Shown here: positions 53,865 through 63,597 of the stretch, one piece after another
Layout of the letters: every line of letters starts with the position of its first letter
Position numbering within the stretch: the first letter of the stretch is position 1
Assembly: GCF_025210165.1 (NCBI RefSeq)
Contig: NZ_JAOASI010000046.1
Coordinates: 81,928-145,927, forward strand
Source: Tepidibacter sp.
GTDB lineage: Bacteria; Bacillota; Clostridia; Peptostreptococcales; Peptostreptococcaceae
DNA length: 64,000 bases
Direction of reading: 5' to 3'
Translations under genes and position numbers: made by a program
Notes under the pieces: model-generated
The model's database searches: none
Seen by the model: only the letters and a program-made list of their open reading frames with translations
What the model was told of the DNA's origin: nothing

Positions 53865-56543
53865 ATGAAAAATAAATTTGCTGGACTAGATGAAAATTCA
53901 GTAGAAGAATCCAAAAAAAAATATGGAACTAATAAATTAGCATCAGTAGAAGTAGAAAGTTTTTGGGACAAGTTCAAGGGGAATTTTGAAGACCCTATAA
54001 TAAAAATATTAATTTTAGCTCTTATAGTAAATGTGATATTTTTCTTTTTAGGAAAAACCGAGTGGTATGAATCTGTAGGTATAGTTGTAGCTATATTACT
54101 TGCAACATTAGTAGCTACTTGGTCAGAGTATACTAATGAAGAAAGCTTTCAGAAGCTACAAGAAGAAGCTTCTAAAATAAAATGTAAGGTATATAGAAGT
54201 GGTAAAGTAAAAGAAATACTAATAGACGATATAGTTGTAGGTGACTTAATTTTACTGCAAACCGGGGATAAGATACCAGCAGATGGTGTTCTTATACAAG
54301 GTAACTTACAATTAGATCAATCAGTTTTAAATGGAGAAACAAAAGAAGCACAAAAATATACTTCAGATAAAAATTATAAATATGATAAAGATACTACTGA
54401 TTTCTTAAATGAATACCAAGTATTTAGAGATACAGTAGTTGTATCAGGAGAAGCTGTTTTAGAGGTTAAAGTTGTTGGAGATGAAACTTTTTATGGCAAA
54501 CTAGCTAAAGAAATGCAAACAGAAGAAAGAGAATCACCTCTTAAAGTAAAGCTTGGAAATCTAGCTGATGGAATTAGTAAATTTGGATATATAGGTTCTG
54601 TTTTTATAGCTTTTTCTTTTATGTTCAAAAAAATAGTTATAGACAATGGATATAATATGGCTAGTATAATAGGATATTGCTCAGATTGGCAGAACCCAGT
54701 AAATGATCTGGTTACAGCTATTATTTTAGCAATAATAATAGTAGTAGTTGCTGTTCCAGAAGGTCTTCCGATGATGATAGCTATGGTTCTATCACTAAAT
54801 ATGAAAAAGCTTTTGAGTGACAATATATTGGTTAGGAAATTGATAGGAATAGAAACAGCTGGAAGTTTAAATATATTATTCTCTGATAAAACAGGAACTA
54901 TTACAAAGGGAGAGCTTGAAGTAATAACATTTGTAAATGGACAAAATGAATCGTATGATAAATTTAATAAAATACCGACAAGTTTAAAAACTATACTAGC
55001 TTTATCTATAATTGAAAATACTAATGCTATTTTTACAAGTTCAGGTGGAAATACTCAAATAATAGGTGGTAACGCAACAGAAAGAGCTGTTTTAGGATTT
55101 TTAGAGGAAGAGGCTAAATCTATTTCTTTCAAAAATGAAAAAGTTGTAGATATTCCTTTTAGTAGTGATAGAAAGTTTTCTGCAACCCAAATAAAAGGAG
55201 ATCATAACTTAAGCTTAATAAAAGGTGCTCCAGAGAAAATAATTTCAAAGTGTAAATTTTATTATGATGAAAATGCAGATATACAAAAGTTAAATGATAT
55301 ATCTAAATTGGAGAACAAAATTGACGAATTGGCTAGTAGGTCTATTCGTGTTATAGCTGTTGCAACTTCAAGTGAAAATTTGGATGAAGAAAAAGAACTT
55401 AATGAATTAACTTTAGTTGGAATAATTGGAATAAGAGATGATTTAAGACAAGAATCAAAGAGAGCAATATTAGAGTCTCAGGAAGCTGGTATTCAAGTAG
55501 TTATGGTTACTGGTGATAGAAAAGAAACTGCTGTGGCAATTGCAAAAGAAGCAGGGTTATTAAAATCAGAAGATGATATGATTTTAACTTCTAGTGAACT
55601 TAAAGATTTGTCAGACGATCAATTAAAATCAATATTACCTAAAATTAAGGTAATAGCAAGAGCTTTACCTACTGATAAGAGTAGACTTGTTAGGGTATCT
55701 CAAGAACTTGACTTAGTGGTCGGCATGACAGGTGATGGAGTAAATGATGCACCAGCTCTTAAAAAAGCAGATGTTGGATTTAGTATGGGTAGTGGAACAG
55801 AGGTTGCAAAAGAAGCTGGAGACATAGTTGTTCTTGATGATAACTTTATGTCTATAGTAAAATCTGTTCTTTATGGAAGGACTATATACCATAGTATAAG
55901 AAAATTTATAACGTATCAATTAACAGTAAATGTTGGAGCTATTTTAATAGCTTTTATGGGTCCTTTTATAGGAGTAGATTTACCTCTTTCTATGACACAA
56001 ATGTTATGGGTTAATTTGGTTATGGATACCTTAGCTGCACTTGCATTTGGAGGAGAGCCAGCTTTACATAGATATATGAAAGAAGCTCCTAAGAAAAGAA
56101 GTGAGTCTATAATAAGTAAGTATATGTGGAGTTCTATATTGACAAATGGTTGTTATGTTGCAGCTATAAGTATATTCTTTTTAAAGTCTAGTATGATTAG
56201 AAGTATATTTAGAGTAGGAGCACAAGGAAATGAAGAAATTTATTTCTTAACAGGATTCTTTGCCTTTTTCATATTTTTAAATGCTTTTAATACGTTTAAT
56301 GCTAGAACAGAATCTATCAATTTATTTGATAATATAAAAGAAAATAGAGGTTTCTTAAAGGTAGTAGGCTTAATATTTGTAGTACAAATTATAATGACTT
56401 ACTTTGGAGGAGAAATATTAAGAACTGCAGGATTGTATGGTAAAGAATGGATATGTATTGTTGCTTTATCTGTAACGATTATTCCTATAGATATTATTAG
56501 AAAAATACTAACGAAACCTCTACTTGATGAAGAATTAAAATAA
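53865..56543 (+). CDS. P-type calcium-translocating ATPase (PMCA type)
   Basis: 892 aa. Ten expected TM segments; TM4 ion-site VAVPEGLPMMIAMVLS, phosphorylation motif SDKTGTITKG (Asp341), dephosphorylation loop LNGETKEAQ, hinge TGDGVNDAPALKKADVGFSMG, TM6 NLVMDTLAALAFGGEP. These match the eukaryote-like Ca2+ pumps of bacteria. Its place among Ca2+-binding TerD proteins is a known Ter-cluster association, so it probably sets Ca2+ levels for them. SD AGGAGG. Confidence 0.95.
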   Translation: MKNKFAGLDENSVEESKKKYGTNKLASVEVESFWDKFKGNFEDPIIKILILALIVNVIFFFLGKTEWYESVGIVVAILLATLVATWSEYTNEESFQKLQEEASKIKCKVYRSGKVKEILIDDIVVGDLILLQTGDKIPADGVLIQGNLQLDQSVLNGETKEAQKYTSDKNYKYDKDTTDFLNEYQVFRDTVVVSGEAVLEVKVVGDETFYGKLAKEMQTEERESPLKVKLGNLADGISKFGYIGSVFIAFSFMFKKIVIDNGYNMASIIGYCSDWQNPVNDLVTAIILAIIIVVVAVPEGLPMMIAMVLSLNMKKLLSDNILVRKLIGIETAGSLNILFSDKTGTITKGELEVITFVNGQNESYDKFNKIPTSLKTILALSIIENTNAIFTSSGGNTQIIGGNATERAVLGFLEEEAKSISFKNEKVVDIPFSSDRKFSATQIKGDHNLSLIKGAPEKIISKCKFYYDENADIQKLNDISKLENKIDELASRSIRVIAVATSSENLDEEKELNELTLVGIIGIRDDLRQESKRAILESQEAGIQVVMVTGDRKETAVAIAKEAGLLKSEDDMILTSSELKDLSDDQLKSILPKIKVIARALPTDKSRLVRVSQELDLVVGMTGDGVNDAPALKKADVGFSMGSGTEVAKEAGDIVVLDDNFMSIVKSVLYGRTIYHSIRKFITYQLTVNVGAILIAFMGPFIGVDLPLSMTQMLWVNLVMDTLAALAFGGEPALHRYMKEAPKKRSESIISKYMWSSILTNGCYVAAISIFFLKSSMIRSIFRVGAQGNEEIYFLTGFFAFFIFLNAFNTFNARTESINLFDNIKENRGFLKVVGLIFVVQIIMTYFGGEILRTAGLYGKEWICIVALSVTIIPIDIIRKILTKPLLDEELK

Positions 56544-56653
56544 AAAATGTATTAATTAAAGGCATGTGATTAATTTTTATTTTTAAAATTTAATTTCATG
56601 TCTTTTATATACTAATGTACTATAAAATTTTAATCTATAGAAAGGGATGAATT

Positions 56654-57844
56654 ATGCAATATTTTAATTATTTAACTCCTGAAGATAAAAAATCAATTTT
56701 TTATTCTCTACCAATGTCATTTAAGAGAGATAGTGACAAAGAAATTCTTTCTTATGCCCTTGGTTCAACTTTATATATGCCAGCTACAAGAGAGCAAATT
56801 TCACAGGATATAATAACATCTAAATATGAAGGCTTAATGTCTATAGTCATTTGCTTAGAAGATGCTATTGGAGATAAAGAAGTAGATAAAGCAGAAGAAT
56901 ATCTTGTAAATAATTTAAAAAATATAATTTTGGCAATAGAGAAGGGTCAAATTAAATATGAGCAAATCCCATTGATATTTATAAGAGTAAGAAATCCAAA
57001 ACAAATAAGTATTCTTGGTGAAAAAATTGGAAGTATGATAAAGCTTATAACTGGTTTTGTGTTTCCTAAATTCTCAATAAATAATGGAAAAGATTATTTT
57101 GAAGAATTAAAAAAACTTAACTTTAAATTCAATAAAAAAATGTATGGAATGCCAATATTAGAAACATCAGATATAATTTATAAAGAAACTAGAGTTAAGT
57201 CTTTAGATAATATAAATCGAATATTAGATGAATACAGAGAATTAGTATTAAATATTAGAATAGGAGCAACCGATTTCTCAAGCTTATTTGGTATTAGAAG
57301 AAGCTATGATGTGACTATTTATGATATTGCTGTTATTAGAGACTGTATAGTAGATATTATAAATTTATTTTCTAGGTCAGATAGAGATTATGTTGTTTCA
57401 GGACCTGTATGGGAGTATTTTTATAAGGAAGATAGAGTTCTTAAACCACAATTAAGACAAAGTCCATTTCAAGATACTTATGGATTAGAAGGAATTAAGA
57501 TTAGAGATAATATTTTAAATAAATATATAGATGGTTTAATCAAAGAAGTATCTCTAGATAAGGTAAATGGATTAGTTGGCAAGACTATTATTCACCCAAG
57601 TCATATTTCTCCTGTTCAGGCATTACATGTTGTAAGTCATGAAGACTATATAGATGCTTGTAGTGTTCTGGATAATAATAATGGAGAATTAGGTGTTATG
57701 AAAAGCCAATATCGAAATAAAATGAATGAGATTAAACCACATATCAATTGGGCCAATAAAATAGTTATGAAAGGAAAAATTTATGGAGTCTTTAACGAAA
57801 AGAAAAATTTCACAAGCTTGCTTGAAAAAAATATATACGTATAA
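56654..57844 (+). CDS. HpcH/HpaI aldolase / citrate-lyase-beta-like protein of the Ter biosynthetic cluster
   Basis: 396 aa TIM barrel. Family residues in SIVICLEDAIGD, LIFIRVRNPKQI, ILETSDIIY and LNIRIGATDFSSLFGIRR. In the Ter-linked pathway described by comparative genomics this lyase acts with phosphoribosyltransferases and a HAD phosphatase to make a nucleoside-like metabolite; the reaction is not established. Overlaps the next gene by 62 bp. SD AAAGGGA. Confidence 0.88.
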   Translation: MQYFNYLTPEDKKSIFYSLPMSFKRDSDKEILSYALGSTLYMPATREQISQDIITSKYEGLMSIVICLEDAIGDKEVDKAEEYLVNNLKNIILAIEKGQIKYEQIPLIFIRVRNPKQISILGEKIGSMIKLITGFVFPKFSINNGKDYFEELKKLNFKFNKKMYGMPILETSDIIYKETRVKSLDNINRILDEYRELVLNIRIGATDFSSLFGIRRSYDVTIYDIAVIRDCIVDIINLFSRSDRDYVVSGPVWEYFYKEDRVLKPQLRQSPFQDTYGLEGIKIRDNILNKYIDGLIKEVSLDKVNGLVGKTIIHPSHISPVQALHVVSHEDYIDACSVLDNNNGELGVMKSQYRNKMNEIKPHINWANKIVMKGKIYGVFNEKKNFTSLLEKNIYV

Positions 57845-60284
57845 TATTTTGGACGATTTAAAACTAGAGGTATGTATAAAGGATAATCCCTATCAAATAT
57901 CATTAGATAAATTGTTCAATATGGCTGCAAGAAAAAATAAAAAAAGATCATTTTTATTTGTTAGTAAAGTATTAGGAAAGCATATTCCAGTAAATCCATA
58001 TATTCCACTGATAGCTGGGTCAGCACTTGCAACAAGATATATGCAGATAGTACATAATGAAGATCCAAAAAATATTAAAGAATTAATAAATGCATTCAAT
58101 GAAGAAGAAAATATAAAGGAAGCATATGAGAGTATTTATAAAAAATGTTTTGAACTTCCAAAGAATTGTATATTCATTGGCTTTGCTGAAACAGCTACTG
58201 CATTAGGACAATCAATGTATAGTTGCTTTTCAAACAGTGGAGTATATATTCATACTACTAGAGAATCAATTTCAAATTTAAATTCAATAATAAATTTTGA
58301 AGAAGAACATTCTCATGCTACATCTCATAGATTCTATAGCATTAATGATAATATATTAAAATCAGAAGATACGGTTGTATTAGTAGATGATGAAATTACA
58401 ACAGGAAAAACAGCGTTGAACATTATAGATTCTATTCAAAAACAGTATCCGAGAAAAAAATACGTTGTAGCTTCATTACTAGATTGGAGATCTGATGAGG
58501 ATATACAAAAATTTAAAGAAAAAGAAAAGGAATTAGATATATCCATTAAAATGGTATCTTTACTATATGGGAATATTAAAGAACAAGGCAAAATAAATGA
58601 AGAAATTAAATCAAATACCAGAGATGTATTAGATTTAAAAAATGATTGTAGTATAAAATATATAGATTTAAGCAATTTTTTTGAAAACCTTATTTCTGGA
58701 GATTATAAGGAAGGATTGAGTTGTAAGAATCCTTATTTATTAGAGACTGGAAGGTTTGGAATTAAAGAAGAAAATAAAGAATATATTGAGTGTAAAACAA
58801 AGGAAATTGGCAATTATTTAAAAAAAATGAGAACTGGAAGAAATACTCTTTGTCTTGGAACTGGGGAATTTATGTATATACCTATGAAAATAGCAAGCTA
58901 TATGGGGGAAGGAGTAAGGTATCATTCAACTACAAGAAGTCCTATCTATCCATATGATAAAAGAGGATATGGAGCAAAAAATGCTTTTCAATTTGAATGT
59001 CCAGAGGATAATTCTATAACAAACTATATATATAATATTCCATATGGATATTATGATGATATCTACATATTTTTTGAAAGAGGAATGAAAAAAGAAAATT
59101 TAAACTCAATATTGAAAGTTCTAAAAAAACAAGGAAGTTTAAATATTTTTATTGTTACATGCTCAGGAGAGATTGAAGAAGCAACACCTGTACATATGGG
59201 GAGTTATTCAAGTGATGATGTGATTTTCTTATTAAAGGATATTAGTGAATGTGTAGAAGAAGAATCTACAAAGGATAGAGAAAAGGCAATTCAATCAGGA
59301 AGACATTATTCGGAAATGCTACCTATAGAATATAAGCCTTCTTCAGAATATATAGATTTATTTCATATGTCATTAAAAGAATCAGCTGAGAAAATAGCTA
59401 TTGCAGTAGGGGTTGTAGCAGAGAAAATAATAGAAAATAGAGGACTTGATATAGTAATTACTTCACTTGCTAGAGCTGGAACACCTATTGGTATATTAAT
59501 AAAAAGATATATTAATTTTAAATACAAAATAGATATTCCTCATTATAGTATATCTATAATAAGAGGTAAGGGAATTGATGAGAATGCAATTTCCTATATT
59601 ATAAAAAATCATCCAGATAAAGAAATTCAGTTTGTAGATGGTTGGACTGGTAAAGGAGCTATAACAAAAGTTTTAACAGAAGCTTGTGAAAAATTCAAGC
59701 AAAAGTATAACATATATTTAAATGATGATTTGGCAGCACTTGCAGACCCTGCTTATTGTATTTCAACATTTGGAACAAGAGAGGATTTCTTGATTCCTAG
59801 TGCTTGTCTTAATTCTACGGTATCAGGACTTGTTAGTCGAACTTTTCATAGAACAGATTTAATAAAAGAAACAGATTTTCACGGTGCAAAATACTATAAG
59901 GAACTAAAAGAAGAAGATGTATCTAATTTGTTTATAGATACTATTTGTGAACAATTTAAATATATATCAGATAAAATTAATAAAGCAGTAAACGAACAAA
60001 GTGATGATAATATAGAGCCTACTTGGGATGGATGGAAAAATATTCAAGATATACAAGAAGAGTTTGATATAAATGATATAAACTTAATTAAACCAGGAAT
60101 AGGAGAAACGACAAGAGTTTTATTGAGGAGAATCCCTTGGAAGATTCTTATAAAGCAAGAAAATGACCCAAATTTAAAACATATCCTAGTTTTAGCAAAA
60201 GAGAAAAAAGTTCCAGTTGAAATATATACTAATATGACTTATAAGTGCTGTGGTCTTATAAAGTCTTTAAAAGGAGAAATATAA
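57783..60284 (+). CDS. Fused Ter-cluster enzyme: PRTase, TRSP, StiP-like PRTase and PELOTA-type RNA-binding domains
   Basis: 833 aa. Order by eye: N-terminal phosphoribosyltransferase (FVSKVLGKHIPVNP; FIGFAETATALGQSM; PRPP loop TVVLVDDEITTGKTALN) to about 270; TRSP domain (GRNTLCLGTGEFMYIPMKIAS, VRYHSTTRSPI) to about 470; StiP/PRTase-1 domain (IVITSLARAGTPIGILIKR, HYSISIIRGKGID, FVDGWTGKGAI) to about 730; C-terminal PELOTA-like region (ETTRVLLRRIPWKILI). In most genomes these are two or three separate genes. ATG at 57783 has AAAGGA 7 nt upstream and lies inside the lyase gene. Function: probably assembles a base-ribose-phosphate product. Confidence 0.88.
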   Translation: MESLTKRKISQACLKKIYTYNILDDLKLEVCIKDNPYQISLDKLFNMAARKNKKRSFLFVSKVLGKHIPVNPYIPLIAGSALATRYMQIVHNEDPKNIKELINAFNEEENIKEAYESIYKKCFELPKNCIFIGFAETATALGQSMYSCFSNSGVYIHTTRESISNLNSIINFEEEHSHATSHRFYSINDNILKSEDTVVLVDDEITTGKTALNIIDSIQKQYPRKKYVVASLLDWRSDEDIQKFKEKEKELDISIKMVSLLYGNIKEQGKINEEIKSNTRDVLDLKNDCSIKYIDLSNFFENLISGDYKEGLSCKNPYLLETGRFGIKEENKEYIECKTKEIGNYLKKMRTGRNTLCLGTGEFMYIPMKIASYMGEGVRYHSTTRSPIYPYDKRGYGAKNAFQFECPEDNSITNYIYNIPYGYYDDIYIFFERGMKKENLNSILKVLKKQGSLNIFIVTCSGEIEEATPVHMGSYSSDDVIFLLKDISECVEEESTKDREKAIQSGRHYSEMLPIEYKPSSEYIDLFHMSLKESAEKIAIAVGVVAEKIIENRGLDIVITSLARAGTPIGILIKRYINFKYKIDIPHYSISIIRGKGIDENAISYIIKNHPDKEIQFVDGWTGKGAITKVLTEACEKFKQKYNIYLNDDLAALADPAYCISTFGTREDFLIPSACLNSTVSGLVSRTFHRTDLIKETDFHGAKYYKELKEEDVSNLFIDTICEQFKYISDKINKAVNEQSDDNIEPTWDGWKNIQDIQEEFDINDINLIKPGIGETTRVLLRRIPWKILIKQENDPNLKHILVLAKEKKVPVEIYTNMTYKCCGLIKSLKGEI

Positions 60285-61114
60285 TGCTATTTGCCTCTGA
60301 CTTAGATAGAACTTTAATATACTCAAATAAATTTTTGGATAAAAAAGAACGTGAAGATGTACGATTAATAGAAACAAAGGGAGATAAAGAAATTTCTTTT
60401 ATGACAAATAAAGCTATAGATAAGCTAAAAAAATTATCACAAAATATATGCTTTGTGCCAACAACAACTAGAACTATAGAGCAATATAAAAGAATTTCTA
60501 TATTTCAAAGTGAAATTAAATCTAAGTATGCAGTGGTTAGTAATGGGGGAAACATAATAATAGATAACAAAGTTGATAAAATATGGAATGAATTAATCAG
60601 AAATAAAATGAAAAATGAAGCTGCATCAATTGAAGATGTATTAAAAAAATTTAATGAAATTAAAAATAAAGAATGGCTTATCTCTTGTAATACAGCAGAT
60701 GAATTATTCTGTTATTGTATTGTTGATTGTGATAAATTTGAACAAGATAGTTTAAGCTATTTTATAGAATGGTTAGATATGAATAATTGGAATGTTTCAA
60801 TGCAGGGACGAAAAATATATTTCATGCCTAATTGTGTAAATAAAAGAGACGCTATTCTCAATATAGCTAACAATATAGGGGCAAAACATATAGCCTCAGC
60901 AGGAGATTCTTACTTAGATTTATCTATGCTAAGTATTGCAGATTATGCAGTATCACCTCTTCATGGAGAAATATACAATATATATACAAATGAAAAATAT
61001 GAGGATATAAAACTAGACTTTACACTATCCTCTGGAATTCTAGCTTCAGAAGAAATTTTGGAGAATGTAGAGAAGTTTTCAAATGATAAATATATAGAAA
61101 CTGCATTGGGATAA
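60284..61114 (+). CDS. HAD-family phosphatase of the Ter biosynthetic cluster
   Basis: 276 aa. Motif I MLFASDLDRTLIYS, motif II VPTTTRT, motif IV AGDSYLDLSML; Cof/sucrose-phosphatase class with cap domain. Start ATG overlaps the preceding stop (TAATG) with AAAAGGAGA upstream, so the lyase, PRTase fusion and HAD are translated as a coupled unit. Likely removes a phosphate from the pathway product. Confidence 0.9.
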   Translation: MLFASDLDRTLIYSNKFLDKKEREDVRLIETKGDKEISFMTNKAIDKLKKLSQNICFVPTTTRTIEQYKRISIFQSEIKSKYAVVSNGGNIIIDNKVDKIWNELIRNKMKNEAASIEDVLKKFNEIKNKEWLISCNTADELFCYCIVDCDKFEQDSLSYFIEWLDMNNWNVSMQGRKIYFMPNCVNKRDAILNIANNIGAKHIASAGDSYLDLSMLSIADYAVSPLHGEIYNIYTNEKYEDIKLDFTLSSGILASEEILENVEKFSNDKYIETALG

Positions 61115-61138
61115 TAAGGGGATGTAGTTTCTAATCGC

Positions 61139-61337
61139 AAATAAATGGGATTCAAATACCGATAATGTGTTAAATTTTTTGCGTAAAACTAAGCATTCTG
61201 TCTTATTGAAGGTACTAAAAGTTCTAAACTCCCGTTGGTCAGACAACGAACTTTCTTAACGCACCTTCAAACGACAGAATACAAGTTTTAAGCAAAAATA
61301 TTTAAATCATTCTCTAACATTAGAATCCCATTTATTT
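61139..61337 (+). repeat. Structured intergenic repeat, copy D (199 bp)
   Basis: Outer arms AAATAAATGGGATTC (61139-61153) and GAATCCCATTTATTT (61323-61337) are exact complements. Inner stems: ATTCTGTC (61195-61202) with GACAGAAT (61273-61280), TTGAAGGTAC (61206-61215) with GCACCTTCAA (61261-61270), AAAGTTC with GAACTTT, CGTTG with CAACG. Closest in sequence to copy A, but with changed and compensated stems. Confidence 0.9.
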
Positions 61338-61340
61338 TTG

Positions 61341-61420
61341 GTGGGATAGTTTAACCCTTAAGCATTCTAGCTTTTATAAAAGCCTTAGCTTGATGGCTAT
61401 AGTCTCGTCAACTATCCTAC
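61341..61420 (+). other. Second structured intergenic segment, possible non-coding RNA
   Basis: GTGGGATAGTT (61341-61351) pairs with AACTATCCTAC (61410-61420), 11 bp with one G-U, extended by TTTTT/AAAAA outside a bulged G. Inside, AAGC..CTA..CTTTT pairs with AAAG..TAG..CTT. No ORF. Downstream 61421-61570 holds a minor CCATA/TATGG repeat and nothing recognisable. I do not know this element; it directly abuts repeat copy D. Confidence 0.4.
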
Positions 61421-61571
61421 AAAAACCAATATATTAGCCACGTTAAGAGCCATAAACCTTGGTATATGGGATTTATATACAATAGACTATTTTTAATTAT
61501 AAATCCTATTAAAACATGCACCATAAATAGCTAAGTAAGAATCATATTTATAAAGAATTATCAAAAAATAA

Positions 61572-61623
61572 ATACGAAAAAAATATTCGTATACTTGCAT
61601 TATAATGTGTAAAATTGTATATT
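61572..61623 (+). promoter_or_regulatory. Promoter and overlapping inverted repeat for the RloA/RloB pair
   Basis: Inverted repeat ATACGAA - AAAAATA - TTCGTAT (61572-61592), followed by TTGCAT (61595-61600), 17 bp, TATATT (61618-61623). The repeat ends 3 bp before the -35, a plausible site for a regulator of the defence genes. Confidence 0.5.
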
Positions 61624-61664
61624 ATATATTATAATACAAAAAAAATATTCGCAAGGAGGAAATT

Positions 61665-62888
61665 ATGCTTTCTCAATTTACGTTTAAAAATTATAAATGT
61701 TTCAAGGATGAAACTATATTAGATATGCAAGCAGTAACTATAACAGAATTAGAGGATACTATAATTAAAGATAAAAAAGATGGAGAGCGTTTTATACCAG
61801 TAGCATCTATATATGGACCAAATGGAAGTGGGAAATCTACTGTTCTTGAAGCTATATGGCATTTAACAAGTAAGATAATGTTTCCAATAGTTATGTTTGA
61901 AAATACAGAAGACAAAGAAAATATTACTCAAAATAATACTATGCCTTTCATGCTAGATGATATATCTAAAGATGAGCCTACTGAATTTCATATTATATTT
62001 AGATATAATGACACTGAATTTAATTACTATATTAGCTTTTTAGAAAATAAAATTTTAAACGAAAGTTTATACAAGATAAACATAGGAGAGAAAAAAGAGA
62101 GTGAAATATTTTATAGAGGTGAAAATGAAATAAAAAATGGGAGTTTGCTTAAATCTGTGTCAAAGACTGAAATATCCTCTAAAATGCCATATTTATCTTT
62201 TTTAAAAATTAATTATAATATATCCATTATAAATGAAGTAATCGAATGGTTTGGCAAATGTGACTACAGTCATTATGGAAAATCCTTTGAAGAAAGACAC
62301 TTTTTCTTTCCTAAAGATAACAAAGGTAAAGAACTTATAATATCAGTCTTAAATGAAATGGATATTGATATAAATGATATAGAAATAAAAAAAGATGATA
62401 AAGATAAAATTGAAGATATTATTACAATTCGTAATCGTGGAAGTGAAAAATATCCTTTAAGTTTTTTTGATGAATCTAGTGGAACAATTAAAGTAATAAC
62501 TCTACTACCTAAAGTCTTAGATTCTATTGTGCATGGTAAGCTAATGATTATTGATGAGTTAGATGCAAAATTACATCCAAAACTATTGAGATATATTATA
62601 AATTTATTTAAAAACCCTGAAATCAACAAATTTGGAGCACAATTAATATTTACTTCACATGACTTGACTATTATGAAAAATGACTTATTTAGACGTGATG
62701 AGATATGGTTTACAGCAAAAAACAAAAATGATGTTTCAGAGCTATACTCTCTAATAGAGTTAAGAGATGAAAAAGGTGAGTTAATTAGAAAAAATTCAAG
62801 ATTTGATAAGCAATATTTAGAAGGTAGATATGGAGCTGATCCATATTTTCGAAGCATTATTGATTGGGAGGTTTTATTAGATGAGTAA
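61665..62888 (+). CDS. AAA-family ATPase (RloA/AbiLi-like) of a putative defence pair
   Basis: 407 aa ABC/SMC-like ATPase of the OLD-related group. N-terminus LSQFTFKNYKCFKDETILDMQA, Walker A SIYGPNGSGKSTVLEAI, signature-like SSGTIKVITLLPKVLDSI, Walker B LMIIDELDAKLHPKL, and H-loop IFTSHD. Paired with RloB by an 8-bp overlap, the arrangement of AbiL-type and Rlo systems, thought to abort phage infection. Defence role inferred from the pairing. Confidence 0.88.
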   Translation: MLSQFTFKNYKCFKDETILDMQAVTITELEDTIIKDKKDGERFIPVASIYGPNGSGKSTVLEAIWHLTSKIMFPIVMFENTEDKENITQNNTMPFMLDDISKDEPTEFHIIFRYNDTEFNYYISFLENKILNESLYKINIGEKKESEIFYRGENEIKNGSLLKSVSKTEISSKMPYLSFLKINYNISIINEVIEWFGKCDYSHYGKSFEERHFFFPKDNKGKELIISVLNEMDIDINDIEIKKDDKDKIEDIITIRNRGSEKYPLSFFDESSGTIKVITLLPKVLDSIVHGKLMIIDELDAKLHPKLLRYIINLFKNPEINKFGAQLIFTSHDLTIMKNDLFRRDEIWFTAKNKNDVSELYSLIELRDEKGELIRKNSRFDKQYLEGRYGADPYFRSIIDWEVLLDE

Positions 62889-63597
62889 AAAACCACTCAA
62901 AAGAGATGAATTAAAAAGAAGGATGCAAAAGAAAAAAAGGAAAGAGGGTTCAAGACTTGTACAACCAGAGAGATATTTAATTATATGTGAGGGAAAAAAG
63001 ACAGAGCCGTATTATTTTAAAGGTATACAAAAAAGAATTGAAGAAAAGTATAACCAACGAATTAATGTTACAAGTCACCCAACATTAAAGGTTGAAGGTG
63101 TTGGCAGAAGTTGTTTATCTTTGCTTGATTATGCTCAAACTATTATTGATAATGAAAAAAAGAAAAATAGAGAATATGATCATGTATGGTTAGTATATGA
63201 TTTAGATGACTTTCCATGTGATGATTTTGATAATACAGTTTATTCAGTTAATTCAATGAATGAAAGTAAAAATGATTCTAAAAAATGGCATGTAGCATGG
63301 TCAAATCAATGTATTGAACTATGGTTTTTGCTACACTTTAACAATTACAATACAGATATTCATAGAACAGGTTATTTTGAAAAATTAAGTGATATATTTA
63401 AATCTTATGGACTTGATAAATATGAGAAGAATAATGAAAATATATTTGAGATATTGATCGCATATGGGAGTTTAGAAAATGCTATAAATTATGCTAAACA
63501 ATTATGTAAAGAAAATGAAGGGAAACCACCTTCAAAGATGGCACCTGCTACCAAAGTATATGAACTTGTGGAAATATTAAAACCTCATATATTTTAG
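62881..63597 (+). CDS. RloB-like protein (TOPRIM-type nuclease partner)
   Basis: 238 aa. Basic N-terminus, then YLIICEGKKTEPYYFKGI and WLVYDLDDFPCDDFD, the acidic TOPRIM-like motifs of RloB/AbiLii, and SNQCIELWFLLHF downstream, a hallmark of the family. Starts inside the ATPase gene, so made together with it. Probable effector of the defence pair. Confidence 0.9.
   Translation: MSKKPLKRDELKRRMQKKKRKEGSRLVQPERYLIICEGKKTEPYYFKGIQKRIEEKYNQRINVTSHPTLKVEGVGRSCLSLLDYAQTIIDNEKKKNREYDHVWLVYDLDDFPCDDFDNTVYSVNSMNESKNDSKKWHVAWSNQCIELWFLLHFNNYNTDIHRTGYFEKLSDIFKSYGLDKYEKNNENIFEILIAYGSLENAINYAKQLCKENEGKPPSKMAPATKVYELVEILKPHIF

Noticed and set aside
62273..62896. 207-aa ORF on the minus strand
   Set aside because: Antisense to the AAA ATPase gene with no RBS or family resemblance.
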